Positions 18,403 to 27,916 of a DNA stretch of 64,000 bases are shown in pieces. The notes under the pieces were generated by a model that was not told the origin of the DNA, did not search any database, and was given only the letters and a program-made list of their open reading frames with translations. The position numbers and the translations under genes are program-made. Source of the stretch: Sphingobacteriia bacterium RIFOXYC2_FULL_35_18 (lineage in GTDB: Bacteria; Bacteroidota; Bacteroidia; Chitinophagales; Chitinophagaceae); assembly GCA_001829005.1 (NCBI GenBank), contig MIAG01000001.1, positions 773,007 to 837,006 of the forward strand, written 5' to 3'. Numbering within the stretch: position 1 is the first letter of the stretch; each line of letters opens with the position of its first letter.

Positions 18403-18413
18403 ATTTTTCAAAT

Positions 18414-19469
18414 ATGGAACATTGTGCTCCTGCTGCTAATCGGAAGAAACTTTCTTTTTTAGACCAGTATTTAACGCTGTGGATATTTTTAGCCATGTTA
18501 TTGGGCGTTGGCATTGGTTATTTTGTTCCTAAGTTTTCTGTAGCAATAGAATCACTTTCCAATGGAACAACCAATATTCCGCTTGCCATTGGATTGATAC
18601 TGATGATGTATCCACCTCTAGCAAAAGTGAATTACAATAAGATTGGGGAAGTGTTTAGCAATATTAAAGTATTAAGCCTTTCCTTATTATTGAATTGGGT
18701 GATTGGTCCTATTTTGATGTTTATTTTGTCTATCATCTTTTTGAAAGATTATCCTGAATACATGATTGGATTAATCTTAATTGGTTTAGCAAGATGTATT
18801 GCAATGGTGGTAGTGTGGAATGATTTAGCTGAAGGTAATAGGGAATATGCAGCTGGGCTGGTGGCATTGAATAGTATTTTCCAGGTTTTCTTTTACAGCT
18901 TTTATGCTTATTTATTCATTACTTTTTTGCCCCCTTATTTTGGGGTTAAGGGTTTGAACGTGAATATCACCATTGCAGAAATTGCTCAATCAGTGGGTAT
19001 TTATTTGGGTATCCCTTTTGCTGCTGGTGTAATCAGTAGGTATTTATTAATTAAATGGAAGGGGTTGGATTGGTTTAATAAAACCTATATCCCATTTATA
19101 TCTCCCATCACTTTAATTGCTTTATTGTTTACCATCATTATTATGTTCAGTTTAAAAGGACAATTAATAGTGGAGATTCCAATGGATGTTTTACGAATTG
19201 CCATCCCTTTAGTAGTCTATTTTATATTAATGTTCATCATTAGTTTTTTAATAGGGAAAAAACTGGGAGCAGATTATTCAAGAAATACGTCCATTGCATT
19301 TACTGCAACTGGCAATAATTTTGAATTAGCTATTGCTGTAGCAATTGGTGTATTTGGTATTAATAGTGGGCAGGCGTTTGCTGGTGTGATAGGCCCACTG
19401 GTTGAAGTGCCTGCATTAATTGCTTTAGTTAATTTAGCATTTTGGTTTAGAAAAAAATTATACAAGTGA
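18414..19469 (+). CDS. acr3: ACR3-family arsenite efflux transporter
   Basis: About 351 residues from the ATG at 18414, with ten predicted helices. The conserved Cys of the arsenite path is in [18 protein letters not shown], and the second signature [20 protein letters not shown] lies near residue 295. It exports As(OH)3 using the proton motive force. It starts 11 bases after arsM and its stop codon overlaps the GTG start of the next gene, so all four genes form one transcript. Confidence 0.95.
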   Translation: MEHCAPAANRKKLSFLDQYLTLWIFLAMLLGVGIGYFVPKFSVAIESLSNGTTNIPLAIGLILMMYPPLAKVNYNKIGEVFSNIKVLSLSLLLNWVIGPILMFILSIIFLKDYPEYMIGLILIGLARCIAMVVVWNDLAEGNREYAAGLVALNSIFQVFFYSFYAYLFITFLPPYFGVKGLNVNITIAEIAQSVGIYLGIPFAAGVISRYLLIKWKGLDWFNKTYIPFISPITLIALLFTIIIMFSLKGQLIVEIPMDVLRIAIPLVVYFILMFIISFLIGKKLGADYSRNTSIAFTATGNNFELAIAVAIGVFGINSGQAFAGVIGPLVEVPALIALVNLAFWFRKKLYK

Positions 19470-20149
19470 AATACCTAATTAATTTTTTAATAGTTAATTG
19501 TTTAGTTATGTCGTCAAAAGCACAACAGCCTGTTTTATTTCCAAGCTTGCAATCATTTTTTGATGAAGCCAAGAATAATTTTAATCAAATTCCTACGGAC
19601 CGTAAAGCAGCATTAACCGAAATAAGTGCATATATATCACAAAAGAAAAAATTAGCCAAAGACATTGAACTCACTTTTATATGTACGCATAATTCTAGAA
19701 GAAGCCATATTTCTCAAATAATGGCTCAAGCAGCTGCTACTTATTATAAGGTAGGCAATATGTATTGTTATTCTGGTGGTACAGAAGTCACTGCTTTTAA
19801 TATTAATGCAGTAAATGCATTAAGAAATATTGGTTTTGAAATAGCTGCAACCAATACTTCAACTAACCCTGTTTATGAAGTTAAATACGGCTCATCAACC
19901 CCAAAGCTGATTGCTTTTTCAAAAGTATATACCAGTTTGCCTAATCCTCAAAAAGAATATGGGGCTGTTTTAACTTGTTCTCAAGCAGATGCTTCTTGCC
20001 CCATTGTTCAAGGTGCCGATGGAAGATTCAAGTTGCCTTATGAGGATCCAAAATTAGCAGATGGTACTCCACAACAAAACAACGTGTACGATGAGAGGTG
20101 TAAGCAAATTGGTCTTGAAATGTTATATCTATTTAGTCAAGTAATATAG
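19466..20149 (+). CDS. Exported low-molecular-weight phosphatase / arsenate reductase-like protein
   Basis: 227 residues from a GTG that overlaps the acr3 stop (GTGA), a typical sign of translational coupling. This start gives a cleavable signal peptide (hydrophobic residues 3-14, then SSKAQQ). The mature domain has the catalytic loop Cys73-x5-Arg79-Ser80 of the LMW protein-tyrosine phosphatase/ArsC fold, and further Cys in [11 protein letters not shown] that could form a disulphide relay. The general-acid segment LPYEDP follows. Arsenate reduction normally takes place in the cytosol, so export is odd. A later ATG at 19508 would remove the signal but leave no ribosome-site advantage. Confidence 0.8.
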   Translation: MKYLINFLIVNCLVMSSKAQQPVLFPSLQSFFDEAKNNFNQIPTDRKAALTEISAYISQKKKLAKDIELTFICTHNSRRSHISQIMAQAAATYYKVGNMYCYSGGTEVTAFNINAVNALRNIGFEIAATNTSTNPVYEVKYGSSTPKLIAFSKVYTSLPNPQKEYGAVLTCSQADASCPIVQGADGRFKLPYEDPKLADGTPQQNNVYDERCKQIGLEMLYLFSQVI

Positions 20150-20176
20150 AGGTCGTTTTTCTTGCTCAATTAATTA

Positions 20177-21457
20177 TTAAATCACCGTGAGCTCATAAAA
20201 CTCTTCCGGGTTTAAATATTTTTTGGCAAGCACATTCAATTCTTCTGCCCCGGTATTTTTGATTAGTTGAACACTATTGTAAAAGTATTGTTCGTCTAAA
20301 TTATTGAGCACATAGTTTTTCCATCGGGCAATTAATTGGAATGGGCCATCTAGATCTCCTAAAACGGTTCCTAGCATATAGTTTTTAACCAAGCTCAATT
20401 CATCTTCGTCTACAACTTCATTTCTAAGTATTTCCATTTCTTTATACACTTCACTAATAGTTGCTTCACAAACATCTCTACCAGCTTCTGTACTAATCAT
20501 CCAAGCAGTTTCTCCCATATGATTTTGAATATAACTATGGATGCCATAGGTATATCCTTTGTCTTCTCTTATATTGCTCATTAGCCTAGATCCAAAAAAT
20601 CCACCGAAAATATTATTCAATATTTGTGTTTTTTGATAATCTGGATGATGCTTATTGGGGAATGGGCGTGCAATTCTGATAGCACCTTGAACGCCATTTT
20701 CATCATTGATGATTTGGTGTTTCTTTTCTACTGCCGATTGTAAATTATATTGAATATGAGGAATGGCCCTTTGTTGTAAAGGCAAAGCACCAAAATATTT
20801 ATTTAATTGACTTTGAAGATTCGAGGGGATTTTACCAGCAGTAAAAATAGTGCAATGGCCTTCTGTATAAAAGCGTTTAAAAAATTCTATTAATTCAGCT
20901 CTGTTTAATTGATCATAGTCTAACGTAGAAGTATACTTGCCATAAGGATGATGGAATCCATACACATATTCATCAATTAGTCGATTGGCTATAAAGTCGC
21001 ATTTTTTAAGATTGACAGAAAGTTTCTGTTTCTGATTTTGTTGATAGGTGATCAACTCTTCTTCAGGAAAAATAGAATCGGTAATTATTTCTGCAACTAC
21101 TGGCAACAATTCATTGAAATGTTTAGACAAGCAATGCAATGTAATCGATGCTGTTTCATTGTAACAGGTTCTATTTAAATAGGCGCCATAAAATTCAAAG
21201 TGGTCATTAATTTGATAGGCGGTTTTGGTGCTGGTACCATTTTTTAATAAAAAGTTTGTGGTACCAGCAACAATATTCTTTTGCTCAAACCAGTTACCTG
21301 CTTTAAATACCCATTCTATCATGAGTACATCTTGGGTGCCTGCATTCATGCTATAAACAGGAACTTTATTATCCAATTGATATTGTTCACATGTTCTAAG
21401 TTTTAAATCAAAACTTACCGCATCGGTTATAGTAGGTTGTATTTTTCTGTTCAACAT
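20177..21457 (-). CDS. M16-family peptidase homologue, inactive-type subunit
   Basis: 426 residues, pitrilysin/processing-peptidase fold. The expected HxxEH zinc site is missing; the aligned region reads INDHFEFYGAYLN. The C-terminal R/Y pair region (GGFFGSRLMSNIREDKGYTYGIHS) that helps bind substrate is intact. It lies 12 bases after the active M16 gene and probably forms a heterodimer with it, as known for bacterial two-subunit M16 enzymes. Cellular location is likely cytosolic, as no signal peptide is seen. The start is an ATG preceded by the stop of the partner. Confidence 0.9.
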   Translation of the reverse strand: MLNRKIQPTITDAVSFDLKLRTCEQYQLDNKVPVYSMNAGTQDVLMIEWVFKAGNWFEQKNIVAGTTNFLLKNGTSTKTAYQINDHFEFYGAYLNRTCYNETASITLHCLSKHFNELLPVVAEIITDSIFPEEELITYQQNQKQKLSVNLKKCDFIANRLIDEYVYGFHHPYGKYTSTLDYDQLNRAELIEFFKRFYTEGHCTIFTAGKIPSNLQSQLNKYFGALPLQQRAIPHIQYNLQSAVEKKHQIINDENGVQGAIRIARPFPNKHHPDYQKTQILNNIFGGFFGSRLMSNIREDKGYTYGIHSYIQNHMGETAWMISTEAGRDVCEATISEVYKEMEILRNEVVDEDELSLVKNYMLGTVLGDLDGPFQLIARWKNYVLNNLDEQYFYNSVQLIKNTGAEELNVLAKKYLNPEEFYELTVI

Positions 21458-21469
21458 TTTGGTTTTGCT

Positions 21470-22705
21470 TTATTTAGCCAGGTAGTGTAATGTGTTGCTA
21501 TTGCTTTCTCTAAAAATTTGCTTGCTGTAATCAACAATATCTTGCGGATTAATTTCCTGGTATTTTTCTAATTCAGTATTCATTAAAGAAGCATCACCCA
21601 TTAATTCGTACATGGCCAAACTGCTGGCCCTACTCATAATGCTCATATCTTCAAATGCTATTACGCTTTCTGTTTTATTTTTGACTTTAGTTAATTCAGC
21701 AATGGAGACTGGTTGTTCTTGTATTTGAGCAATCTGTTCTGCAATAGCTTGTTCTGCTTTATTAATGTCTACTCCTTTAACTAATTTTCCTTCAATAGTT
21801 AAAAGTCCAGCATCTAGGCTTCCAAAATGATAGCAATCTAAATTCGAAAACAATTTCTGTTCTTTAACCAATGATTGATATAAACGAGAAGAAGCCCCAC
21901 CTCCCAAAATTTCTGTAATTAAATCTGCTGTATAATAACCTTTGTTTAAACGTGCATCCATATGCCAGGTTTTCACAAATGCGTCTAATGGTACTGCTGC
22001 TTCAATCGTTAATCTTCTTGCAAGGTCTTGAACGGGCTCCTGTGGTAAACAACGAATATATTTATCTCCCATTGGGATGGGCCCAAACCATTTTTCAGCA
22101 AGCTGTTTAATATCTTCTGTTCTTACATTTCCTGCTACCACTAAAATGGCATTCACTGGACGATAATGTTTGAAGAAAAAATGTTTAACATCGTCTATAT
22201 GTGCATTCTCAACATGACTTAATTCTTTTCCTATGGTCATCCATTGATATGGATGTACCGTATAAGCCAATTGGCGCATTTGTTTCCAAACATCACCATA
22301 TGGCTTATTAATATAATGCTCTCGAAATTCTTCGCAAACCACTTTTCGTTGAACAGACAAACTTTTTTCGCTGAATGCCAAGCTCAACATTCGATCACTT
22401 TCTAGCCAAAATGCTGTTTCAATATTTTGAGCGGGAAGCTGGCAATAGTAATTGGTTAAATCGTTGGTGGTATATGCGTTGTTATCTCCACCGGCCCTTT
22501 GAAGGGGTTCGTCGTAATCTGCAATATTGATGCTGCCTCCAAACATTAAGTGCTCAAATAAATGAGCAAATCCTGTTTTATTTGGATGCTCATCTCTTGC
22601 ACCAACATCGTATAAAACATTTACCACTGCCATCGGGGTTGCAGTGTCTTCATGTACCAAAACGGTTAAGCCATTGTCTAGGGTAAATCGGTTGTATTCA
22701 ATCAT
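21470..22705 (-). CDS. M16-family zinc metallopeptidase, active subunit
   Basis: 411 residues. The inverted zinc motif is HLFEH at residues 48-52, and the downstream Glu ligand lies in VVCEEFREHYIN. Ile-Glu-Tyr at the N-terminus and GLTVLVHED are typical of the family. No signal peptide is visible, so a cytosolic or peripheral role is likely. It pairs with the inactive homologue directly downstream. Substrates are unknown; relatives degrade small peptides or remove presequences. Confidence 0.93.
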   Translation of the reverse strand: MIEYNRFTLDNGLTVLVHEDTATPMAVVNVLYDVGARDEHPNKTGFAHLFEHLMFGGSINIADYDEPLQRAGGDNNAYTTNDLTNYYCQLPAQNIETAFWLESDRMLSLAFSEKSLSVQRKVVCEEFREHYINKPYGDVWKQMRQLAYTVHPYQWMTIGKELSHVENAHIDDVKHFFFKHYRPVNAILVVAGNVRTEDIKQLAEKWFGPIPMGDKYIRCLPQEPVQDLARRLTIEAAVPLDAFVKTWHMDARLNKGYYTADLITEILGGGASSRLYQSLVKEQKLFSNLDCYHFGSLDAGLLTIEGKLVKGVDINKAEQAIAEQIAQIQEQPVSIAELTKVKNKTESVIAFEDMSIMSRASSLAMYELMGDASLMNTELEKYQEINPQDIVDYSKQIFRESNSNTLHYLAK

Positions 22706-22743
22706 ATTAATGCGTATCGGAGCGCAAAATAGTTCATCTTTAC

Positions 22744-23937
22744 TTACCTACGAATGTCTTTAACATTCATGTTCAACATTAATGGAACATTGTTTCTAAG
22801 AACTACCACTTTAATTTTTCCTAAAGAGTTCTGAAAGAGGTTTTTATAAGCCTGAATATTATTAGAAGCATTGTTTTCTATTGAAAAAATAATATCCTCT
22901 GTTTTAAATCCAGCTTTGTCACCCGGAGAGCCTTCAATTATATCAATTACTTTTATTTGACCATCCACTAAATAAATGCCAAGTCCTGTATAGCTGTAGT
23001 CGAAAGCATCAGTAAAATGATTATTCGGTTTTATATGAATAGTTTGTTCAGGATAGTTTAAAGTAATATTAAACCTTCTCAACAAATCGTTTCCCATTAG
23101 TCCACCTAAAATGGGATAATTGGTTACATTAAAATCGTCTTCGAATATATGTACGGGCACTTTTTTAAACTTATAGTTGCCGATTTTTACCGATTTCATT
23201 ACTGCAATTTCCATTTTCTTTTTACCCCCTAACCCTTCTGCCTGCGTTGGATAAAATTTTCTTTTGCTTTTAAAAACGGCACTATCGTCTACATAATCTC
23301 TAGATAATAAAAAGCAAAGACCTGCCCCGGTATCAAAAATAAATCGATTCAAAAATGACTTGCTGTCTTCTACATGAGCTTGTAGCAAAGGAAGCGTGCT
23401 AAAATTGGGTTTTAGTAATTGACCACCTTTAGGATATTTAAATCTTCCAGGGGTATGAACTTCCATTATTCTTTTATCGAAATCTAAATGAACAATATAC
23501 CTTCTTAAAAAACTATACCCTATAATCCCATCAATTCTAACTCCATAAACACTGGTAAGTAGTTCATAGTTGTTTATGTGAAAATCTAAATTCTTTACTT
23601 CTATGCCAGGCATTTGAAGTGTATGGTTATAAGCAAAAGAAACTTTTTTTACCCCAGCAATACCTCGAATGGTTTTATCACTTAATGCAATGGGGATCTT
23701 TAGCTTTTCAACAGTTGTAGAGTCTAGTGAGATTCCTCCACTACCAGTGTCAAGAACAAAGTTGAGTGAATCTGTAAATCCATCTAACTGCGCTTTTAAA
23801 ATGATGATACCACCACTCAACTGAAAAAAAGGAATTTTTGTAATGAGTTTGGAGTCTGGAGGAACAAATTCTTCCTGTGCACTAAGCTGTAGAAAGCATA
23901 ATAGCGAAAATACCCATATGGCCAATCCCCGTTTCAT
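22744..23937 (-). CDS. Retropepsin-like aspartyl protease with C-terminal PDZ domain
   Basis: 397 residues with a signal peptide (MKRGLAIWVFSLLCFLQLSAQE). There are two aspartyl protease motifs, DTGSGG at 63-68 and a second FDTGAG near residue 201, so one chain can form both halves of the active site. A PDZ domain follows (about 315-390: GLGIYLVDGQIKVIDIIEGSPGDKAGF split by the usual carboxylate loop). The protein is probably periplasmic or surface exposed. The family (Asp_protease_2) is common in Bacteroidota, but substrates are unknown. It is divergent from mqnC. Confidence 0.87.
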   Translation of the reverse strand: MKRGLAIWVFSLLCFLQLSAQEEFVPPDSKLITKIPFFQLSGGIIILKAQLDGFTDSLNFVLDTGSGGISLDSTTVEKLKIPIALSDKTIRGIAGVKKVSFAYNHTLQMPGIEVKNLDFHINNYELLTSVYGVRIDGIIGYSFLRRYIVHLDFDKRIMEVHTPGRFKYPKGGQLLKPNFSTLPLLQAHVEDSKSFLNRFIFDTGAGLCFLLSRDYVDDSAVFKSKRKFYPTQAEGLGGKKKMEIAVMKSVKIGNYKFKKVPVHIFEDDFNVTNYPILGGLMGNDLLRRFNITLNYPEQTIHIKPNNHFTDAFDYSYTGLGIYLVDGQIKVIDIIEGSPGDKAGFKTEDIIFSIENNASNNIQAYKNLFQNSLGKIKVVVLRNNVPLMLNMNVKDIRR

Positions 23938-24010
23938 ACTATGTTAAGTTAATCGCTTTTTGTGCAAAATGATGAATAATTACATAAGCGCGCTCTTTTG
24001 TTGATATCCC

Positions 24011-24040
24011 TTTGGGTGAACCTTATCTATACTAACTTTG
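24011..24040 (+). promoter_or_regulatory. Bacteroidota-type promoter for mqnC
   Basis: TTTG (24011-24014), 18-base spacer, TAACTTTG (24033-24040): an exact match to the TTTG-N17-23-TAnnTTTG rule. The predicted transcription start near 24047 lies just before the ATG at 24055, so the 5' leader is very short. This decides against the upstream in-frame TTG at 23998. Confidence 0.75.
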
Positions 24041-24054
24041 TTACTTATACAATT

Positions 24055-25182
24055 ATGATGGAATTAGCCAATTTATACCAAAGAGCCCTCGATTTTGACT
24101 TTTTAAGTGTAGAAGAGGGAATGTACTTATTTGAGCAAGCACCTTTAGCCGATTTAATGCAAATAGCAGACGAGTTGCGTAAAAAGCAAGTCCCGCACGG
24201 TAAAGTGACTTGGCAGATCGACCGCAACGTAAATACCACCAATGTATGTATTGCCAATTGTAAGTTTTGTAATTTCTATCGGATACCCGGCCATGCAGAA
24301 GCTTATATTACCGAAATGCCTGTGTACAGAAAGAAAATTGAAGAGACGTTGAAATACGGTGGAGACCAGCTTTTGTTACAAGGAGGTCACCATCCCAACT
24401 TGGGCCTCGATTTTTATACGACTACCTTCCGCCAGCTAAAACAAGAATATCCAACCATTAAGCTACACGCACTTGGACCGCCAGAAGTGGCACATATTGC
24501 CAAATTGGAAAAAATGAGCCATCATGATGTGCTAAAAGCTTTAAAAGAATCAGGCTTAGATTCTTTGCCAGGGGCTGGAGCAGAAATATTGGTTGATCGG
24601 GTACGCCGCTTAATTTCGAAAGGTAAGTGTGGGGCAGACGAATGGCTGGCCATTATGCACGAAGCCCATAAACTAGGGATTACTACCAGTGCAACCATGA
24701 TGTTTGGACATGTTGAAACCTTGGAAGAGCGCTTTATACATTTAGTAAGAATAAGAGAAGTACAAGCGATGAAACCCGCTGAGGCCAATGGTTTCCTAGC
24801 TTTTATTCCTTGGACATTTCAGGATGTAGATACCTTATTAACTAAAATTAGAGGGGTTCATAATTTAACCACCCCTGATGAATATTTGAGAATGATTGCC
24901 ATAAGCAGAATCATGCTTCCGAATGTGAAGAATATTCAAGCAAGTTGGTTAACGGTTGGTAAAGAAACTGCCCAGCTTTGTTTACATGGAGGAGCCAACG
25001 ACTTTGGTTCAATTATGATAGAAGAAAATGTGGTGAGTGCGGCTGGAGCTCCGCATCGATTTACCTATAAAACCATACAGGAAGCAATTAAAGAGGCAGG
25101 CTTTGAACCTCAATTGCGTAATCAGCAATACGGATGGAGGGAAATACCCGAGACCATTGTAGAGCAAACCATTGATTATTAA
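24055..25182 (+). CDS. mqnC: Cyclic dehypoxanthinyl futalosine synthase
   Basis: Radical SAM enzyme of the futalosine route to menaquinone; cyclises dehypoxanthine futalosine. The start ATG at 24055 gives 375 residues. The [4Fe-4S] motif CxxxCxxC is CIANCKFCNFYR, followed by GGDQLLLQGGHHP and PGAGAEILVDRVR, all typical of MqnC. Menaquinol is the electron donor for the alternative complex III at the start of the window, so the gene fits the respiratory physiology. It has its own promoter and no close partner; other mqn genes are outside the window. Confidence 0.95.
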   Translation: MMELANLYQRALDFDFLSVEEGMYLFEQAPLADLMQIADELRKKQVPHGKVTWQIDRNVNTTNVCIANCKFCNFYRIPGHAEAYITEMPVYRKKIEETLKYGGDQLLLQGGHHPNLGLDFYTTTFRQLKQEYPTIKLHALGPPEVAHIAKLEKMSHHDVLKALKESGLDSLPGAGAEILVDRVRRLISKGKCGADEWLAIMHEAHKLGITTSATMMFGHVETLEERFIHLVRIREVQAMKPAEANGFLAFIPWTFQDVDTLLTKIRGVHNLTTPDEYLRMIAISRIMLPNVKNIQASWLTVGKETAQLCLHGGANDFGSIMIEENVVSAAGAPHRFTYKTIQEAIKEAGFEPQLRNQQYGWREIPETIVEQTIDY

Positions 25183-25281
25183 AATGTAAGGATTATCTTT
25201 TTGATTTTATGAAACTGATTCTTACTAATTTAAAGTAACTTTAGTAACGTAAACACCCCAATTGTTTCGAATCAGAAAAAG

Positions 25282-25725
25282 ATGAACATATTCGAATCTG
25301 TAATTTGTCATGACTATACTGTAGTTAGAACTCATCGGGAGATTCTTGCAGTCAAGACCAATGGTGTACATATGGTTGGCCTTGCTTGGGTATGTAACGT
25401 ACTTACTTTAATAGGAATAGGAATTGTTTATTTACTCCTGACCAATCAAAGCAGCGAAGTATATGATGTGCTCGCATTTATTCGGTATTGGGAACTAGCA
25501 GGACGGCTGGGAATTTTGATATTTCTTGCGTTGGTTTATTTTATGAGTTTTGGTGCATATGGTGGCAAAGCCATTTTCCTAGATATTATACGTCGTTTTA
25601 GCAAGCTAGAAGAAGAAGAAAAGCATGCTGTTGCAAAAAGAGGTGGCCGATATTTCTATCTTTCATTATTAAGTTTCTTAATTGTTTCTGGGGTAGTGGT
25701 TTACTTAATAAAATATGTTTATTAA
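25282..25725 (+). CDS. Small membrane protein, tandem paralogue A
   Basis: 147 residues with three hydrophobic segments (about 32-53, 70-96 and 124-145) and a charged loop between the second and third (RRFSKLEEEEKHAVAKRGGRYFY). It is clearly related to the next gene: both start with a V-I-C/S-H-D/N-Y segment, share MVGLAWV/MVGIVWV-x-NVLT and the lysine-rich stretch before the last helix. I do not recognise the family. It lies between mqnC and the sigma-factor operon; the gap of 100 bases after mqnC contains a weak TAACTTTA box. Confidence 0.7.
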   Translation: MNIFESVICHDYTVVRTHREILAVKTNGVHMVGLAWVCNVLTLIGIGIVYLLLTNQSSEVYDVLAFIRYWELAGRLGILIFLALVYFMSFGAYGGKAIFLDIIRRFSKLEEEEKHAVAKRGGRYFYLSLLSFLIVSGVVVYLIKYVY

Positions 25726-25731
25726 TTAGCT

Positions 25732-26205
25732 ATGACGGTATTTGGAGCAATCATTTCGCATAATTATTTATGGTGTCAATACCGTCAAAGGGTAGGATTG
25801 GCTAAAACACAAGGCCCCTTAATGGTAGGCATAGTTTGGGTAGCCAATGTACTCACATTTTATGGGTACTATATTTATACCAACCTTGTTGCATTTAAAG
25901 AAAAAGATCCAGCATATTTAAATAGAATCATGTGGGAATGGCTAAATGCATTTAAGTTGTCTTTTGTAATTGGTGCATTATTGGTTTTTTTGCTGAGTTA
26001 TTTTTTATACAGAATCAAAGGAGTGTATAATAATATTATTACCGAATTACTCAGTAAAGAATCTGTAAAGCAAAAGAAAGTTGCCAAATTAGGTAAAACT
26101 TATTTTTATGGGTCATTGATTGTTTTACTAATTGCATACAGTGTGCTGGCTTGGCTTTTTGTAAAATGGGGTTTTTGGGCAGCTTTTAATTTAGACACCA
26201 ATTAA
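25732..26205 (+). CDS. Small membrane protein, tandem paralogue B
   Basis: 157 residues, three hydrophobic segments and the same topology as the gene before it, with a 6-base gap, so the two are co-transcribed. Shared blocks: ISHNYLWCQYRQRVGLAKTQ versus the paralogue's ICHDY plus RTHREILAVKT, then MVGxxWVxNVLT, and a final YFYGSLIVLLIAYSV versus YFYLSLLSFLIVSGV. The protein may act as a hetero-oligomer with its neighbour. Function unknown. The conserved His near residue 10 and the aromatic residues could bind heme or metal, but this is speculation. Confidence 0.7.
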   Translation: MTVFGAIISHNYLWCQYRQRVGLAKTQGPLMVGIVWVANVLTFYGYYIYTNLVAFKEKDPAYLNRIMWEWLNAFKLSFVIGALLVFLLSYFLYRIKGVYNNIITELLSKESVKQKKVAKLGKTYFYGSLIVLLIAYSVLAWLFVKWGFWAAFNLDTN

Positions 26206-26346
26206 GGATAATTTGCCCCTTTCATACCAATTTATAGGTATCTCAAAGCATCTTCGGCTTAATTTTAAATAATTCTTATAGATGCTGTAACATAATATAC
26301 AGCCATACGTATCATATATACAAACCAACTAACTGTTTCTATTTGT

Positions 26347-26832
26347 ATGACCGAGTTTGAGTACAATGAATGTGTAAATAACCATGCCGATGGCCTTTTC
26401 AGGTTTATCGTGAAAAATCTTCGGCATGAAGAAGACGCAAGAGATATTGTGCAAACCAGTTTTGAAAAACTTTGGAGAAATAGGGACCAAGTAGAAACAG
26501 CTAAGTCAAAAGCTTATTTATTTACCGTTGGATACAATCAAATGATTGATCATATCCGAAAAAATAAACGGGTACAGTTAAAAGAGGAATTTGAAGAGCA
26601 AACAGGCATTCAGTACCAACAGCACTCGGGTTTAAAGAAAACATTAATGGAAGCATTAAATCGTTTAAATGAAACTCAGAAAAGTTTGGTGATGCTGAAA
26701 GACTACGAAGGATATAGTTATGAAGAGATTGGACAAATTATGAATTTGAATGAGAGTCAGGTAAAAGTGTATTTGCATAGAGCTCGATTAACATTAAAAA
26801 ACTATCTGGTTAGCGCCGAAAACGTATTATAA
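26347..26832 (+). CDS. ECF RNA polymerase sigma factor
   Basis: 161 residues with sigma-70 region 2 (DARDIVQTSFEKLWRNRD and KSKAYLFTVGYNQMIDHIRK) and region 4 (LNETQKSLVMLKDYEGYSYEEIGQIMNLNESQVKVYLHRARLTLK). It lacks a regulatory tail. Its stop codon overlaps the start of the next gene by one base (TAATG), showing coupling with a membrane partner that is likely its anti-sigma factor. The upstream gap carries a GCTGTA / TACAGC repeat at 26284-26303 and an ATACC / GGTAT repeat near 26227-26240, either of which might be a control site. Confidence 0.94.
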   Translation: MTEFEYNECVNNHADGLFRFIVKNLRHEEDARDIVQTSFEKLWRNRDQVETAKSKAYLFTVGYNQMIDHIRKNKRVQLKEEFEEQTGIQYQQHSGLKKTLMEALNRLNETQKSLVMLKDYEGYSYEEIGQIMNLNESQVKVYLHRARLTLKNYLVSAENVL

Positions 26833-27905
26833 TGATTACTATAAACCGAAATAATTACGAAACCTATTTTCTACTTTGGGTAGATGGAGAGCTCTCCCCC
26901 GAAGAGATGGTTGCTGTAGAGCGGTTTATAGACAACAATCCAGATTTAGCCGAAGAATTAGCTCTATTACAAGATACCAAGTTGATACCCGAAGAGCAAA
27001 TCATATTTACAGGTAAGAGTCAATTGTTAAAACAATCAACCAATGATATTACGTTAGATAATTACGAATCTTGGTTTTTATTATTTGTTGATAATGAACT
27101 GTCTTTGGCCGATCGCCAAAAAGTAGAATTATTTGTATTGCAACACCCCGATTTGCAAGCATCTTTTGAACTATTCATGCAAACCAAATTGGCTCCAGAA
27201 GAGTGGGTGTTCAATAATAAAGAAGTATTATATAAAAAAGAAGAGCAGAAACGTCCTGTGGTATATATGCGATGGCTGCGATATGCTGCTGCCGCTGCAG
27301 TGATTGGATTAGTTGCAACAGTTTGGATGATTGCCCCAACAAATCAATTAAAAACCCCAATTGAAATAAATGGGGCGCAACCTGAAGTAGTGGGCACACA
27401 ACCAGCAATAAATAGAAGCAATAGTATTGAACAAACAGAGGAAGAACCTAAGAGTAATTTGGTTCAACTAGACCCTCAGGCTTCCATTCAAATCACCAAC
27501 TCGCCTAATAAAACCAATGTTGAACAACCAAGCACTAGTAGTAATTCATCGGCTACAGTTAGTAATAGTGAGCCACCAAAAAAGGAAGAACAAGCAATTG
27601 CATATATTGAGAGCAACCCAATTTCAACTATAAAAACGGCCCCTACGACCAATTTAATTGCTGGTATAAATGATGTGGAAAATAATCAAGGTGCCAATAT
27701 TGAACCGGCTGAAACAACAACTGATGGTTCTATGGATGATGCTAAACCAGTCTATACGGCTTTAGAAGATATGGATGAAGATAAAAGCCTTTTTATAGGG
27801 GCATTAGAAATAAACAAAGACAAATTGCGCGGATTATTCCGTAAAGCAGGAACGATTTTCCGTTCAAAAGCTAAACAAGAGGAAGACACTCGTCAAAGAA
27901 AATAA
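26832..27905 (+). CDS. Probable anti-sigma factor with duplicated N-terminal domain
   Basis: 357 residues. One membrane helix (about 150-168, YAAAAAVIGLVATVWMIA) separates a cytoplasmic N-terminal part from a Ser/Thr/Asn/Pro-rich periplasmic part. The N-terminal part is a tandem repeat: residues 8-59 (NYETYFLLWVDGELS to IPEEQIIF) and 77-127 (NYESWFLLFVDNELS to APEEWVF). No HxxxCxxC zinc motif is present, so it is not a ZAS-type anti-sigma factor. Overlap with the ECF sigma gene is the main evidence for its role. The gene after it encodes an outer-membrane protein, so the set may sense the envelope. Confidence 0.75.
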   Translation: MITINRNNYETYFLLWVDGELSPEEMVAVERFIDNNPDLAEELALLQDTKLIPEEQIIFTGKSQLLKQSTNDITLDNYESWFLLFVDNELSLADRQKVELFVLQHPDLQASFELFMQTKLAPEEWVFNNKEVLYKKEEQKRPVVYMRWLRYAAAAAVIGLVATVWMIAPTNQLKTPIEINGAQPEVVGTQPAINRSNSIEQTEEEPKSNLVQLDPQASIQITNSPNKTNVEQPSTSSNSSATVSNSEPPKKEEQAIAYIESNPISTIKTAPTTNLIAGINDVENNQGANIEPAETTTDGSMDDAKPVYTALEDMDEDKSLFIGALEINKDKLRGLFRKAGTIFRSKAKQEEDTRQRK

Positions 27906-27916
27906 AAGTAAAAAAC

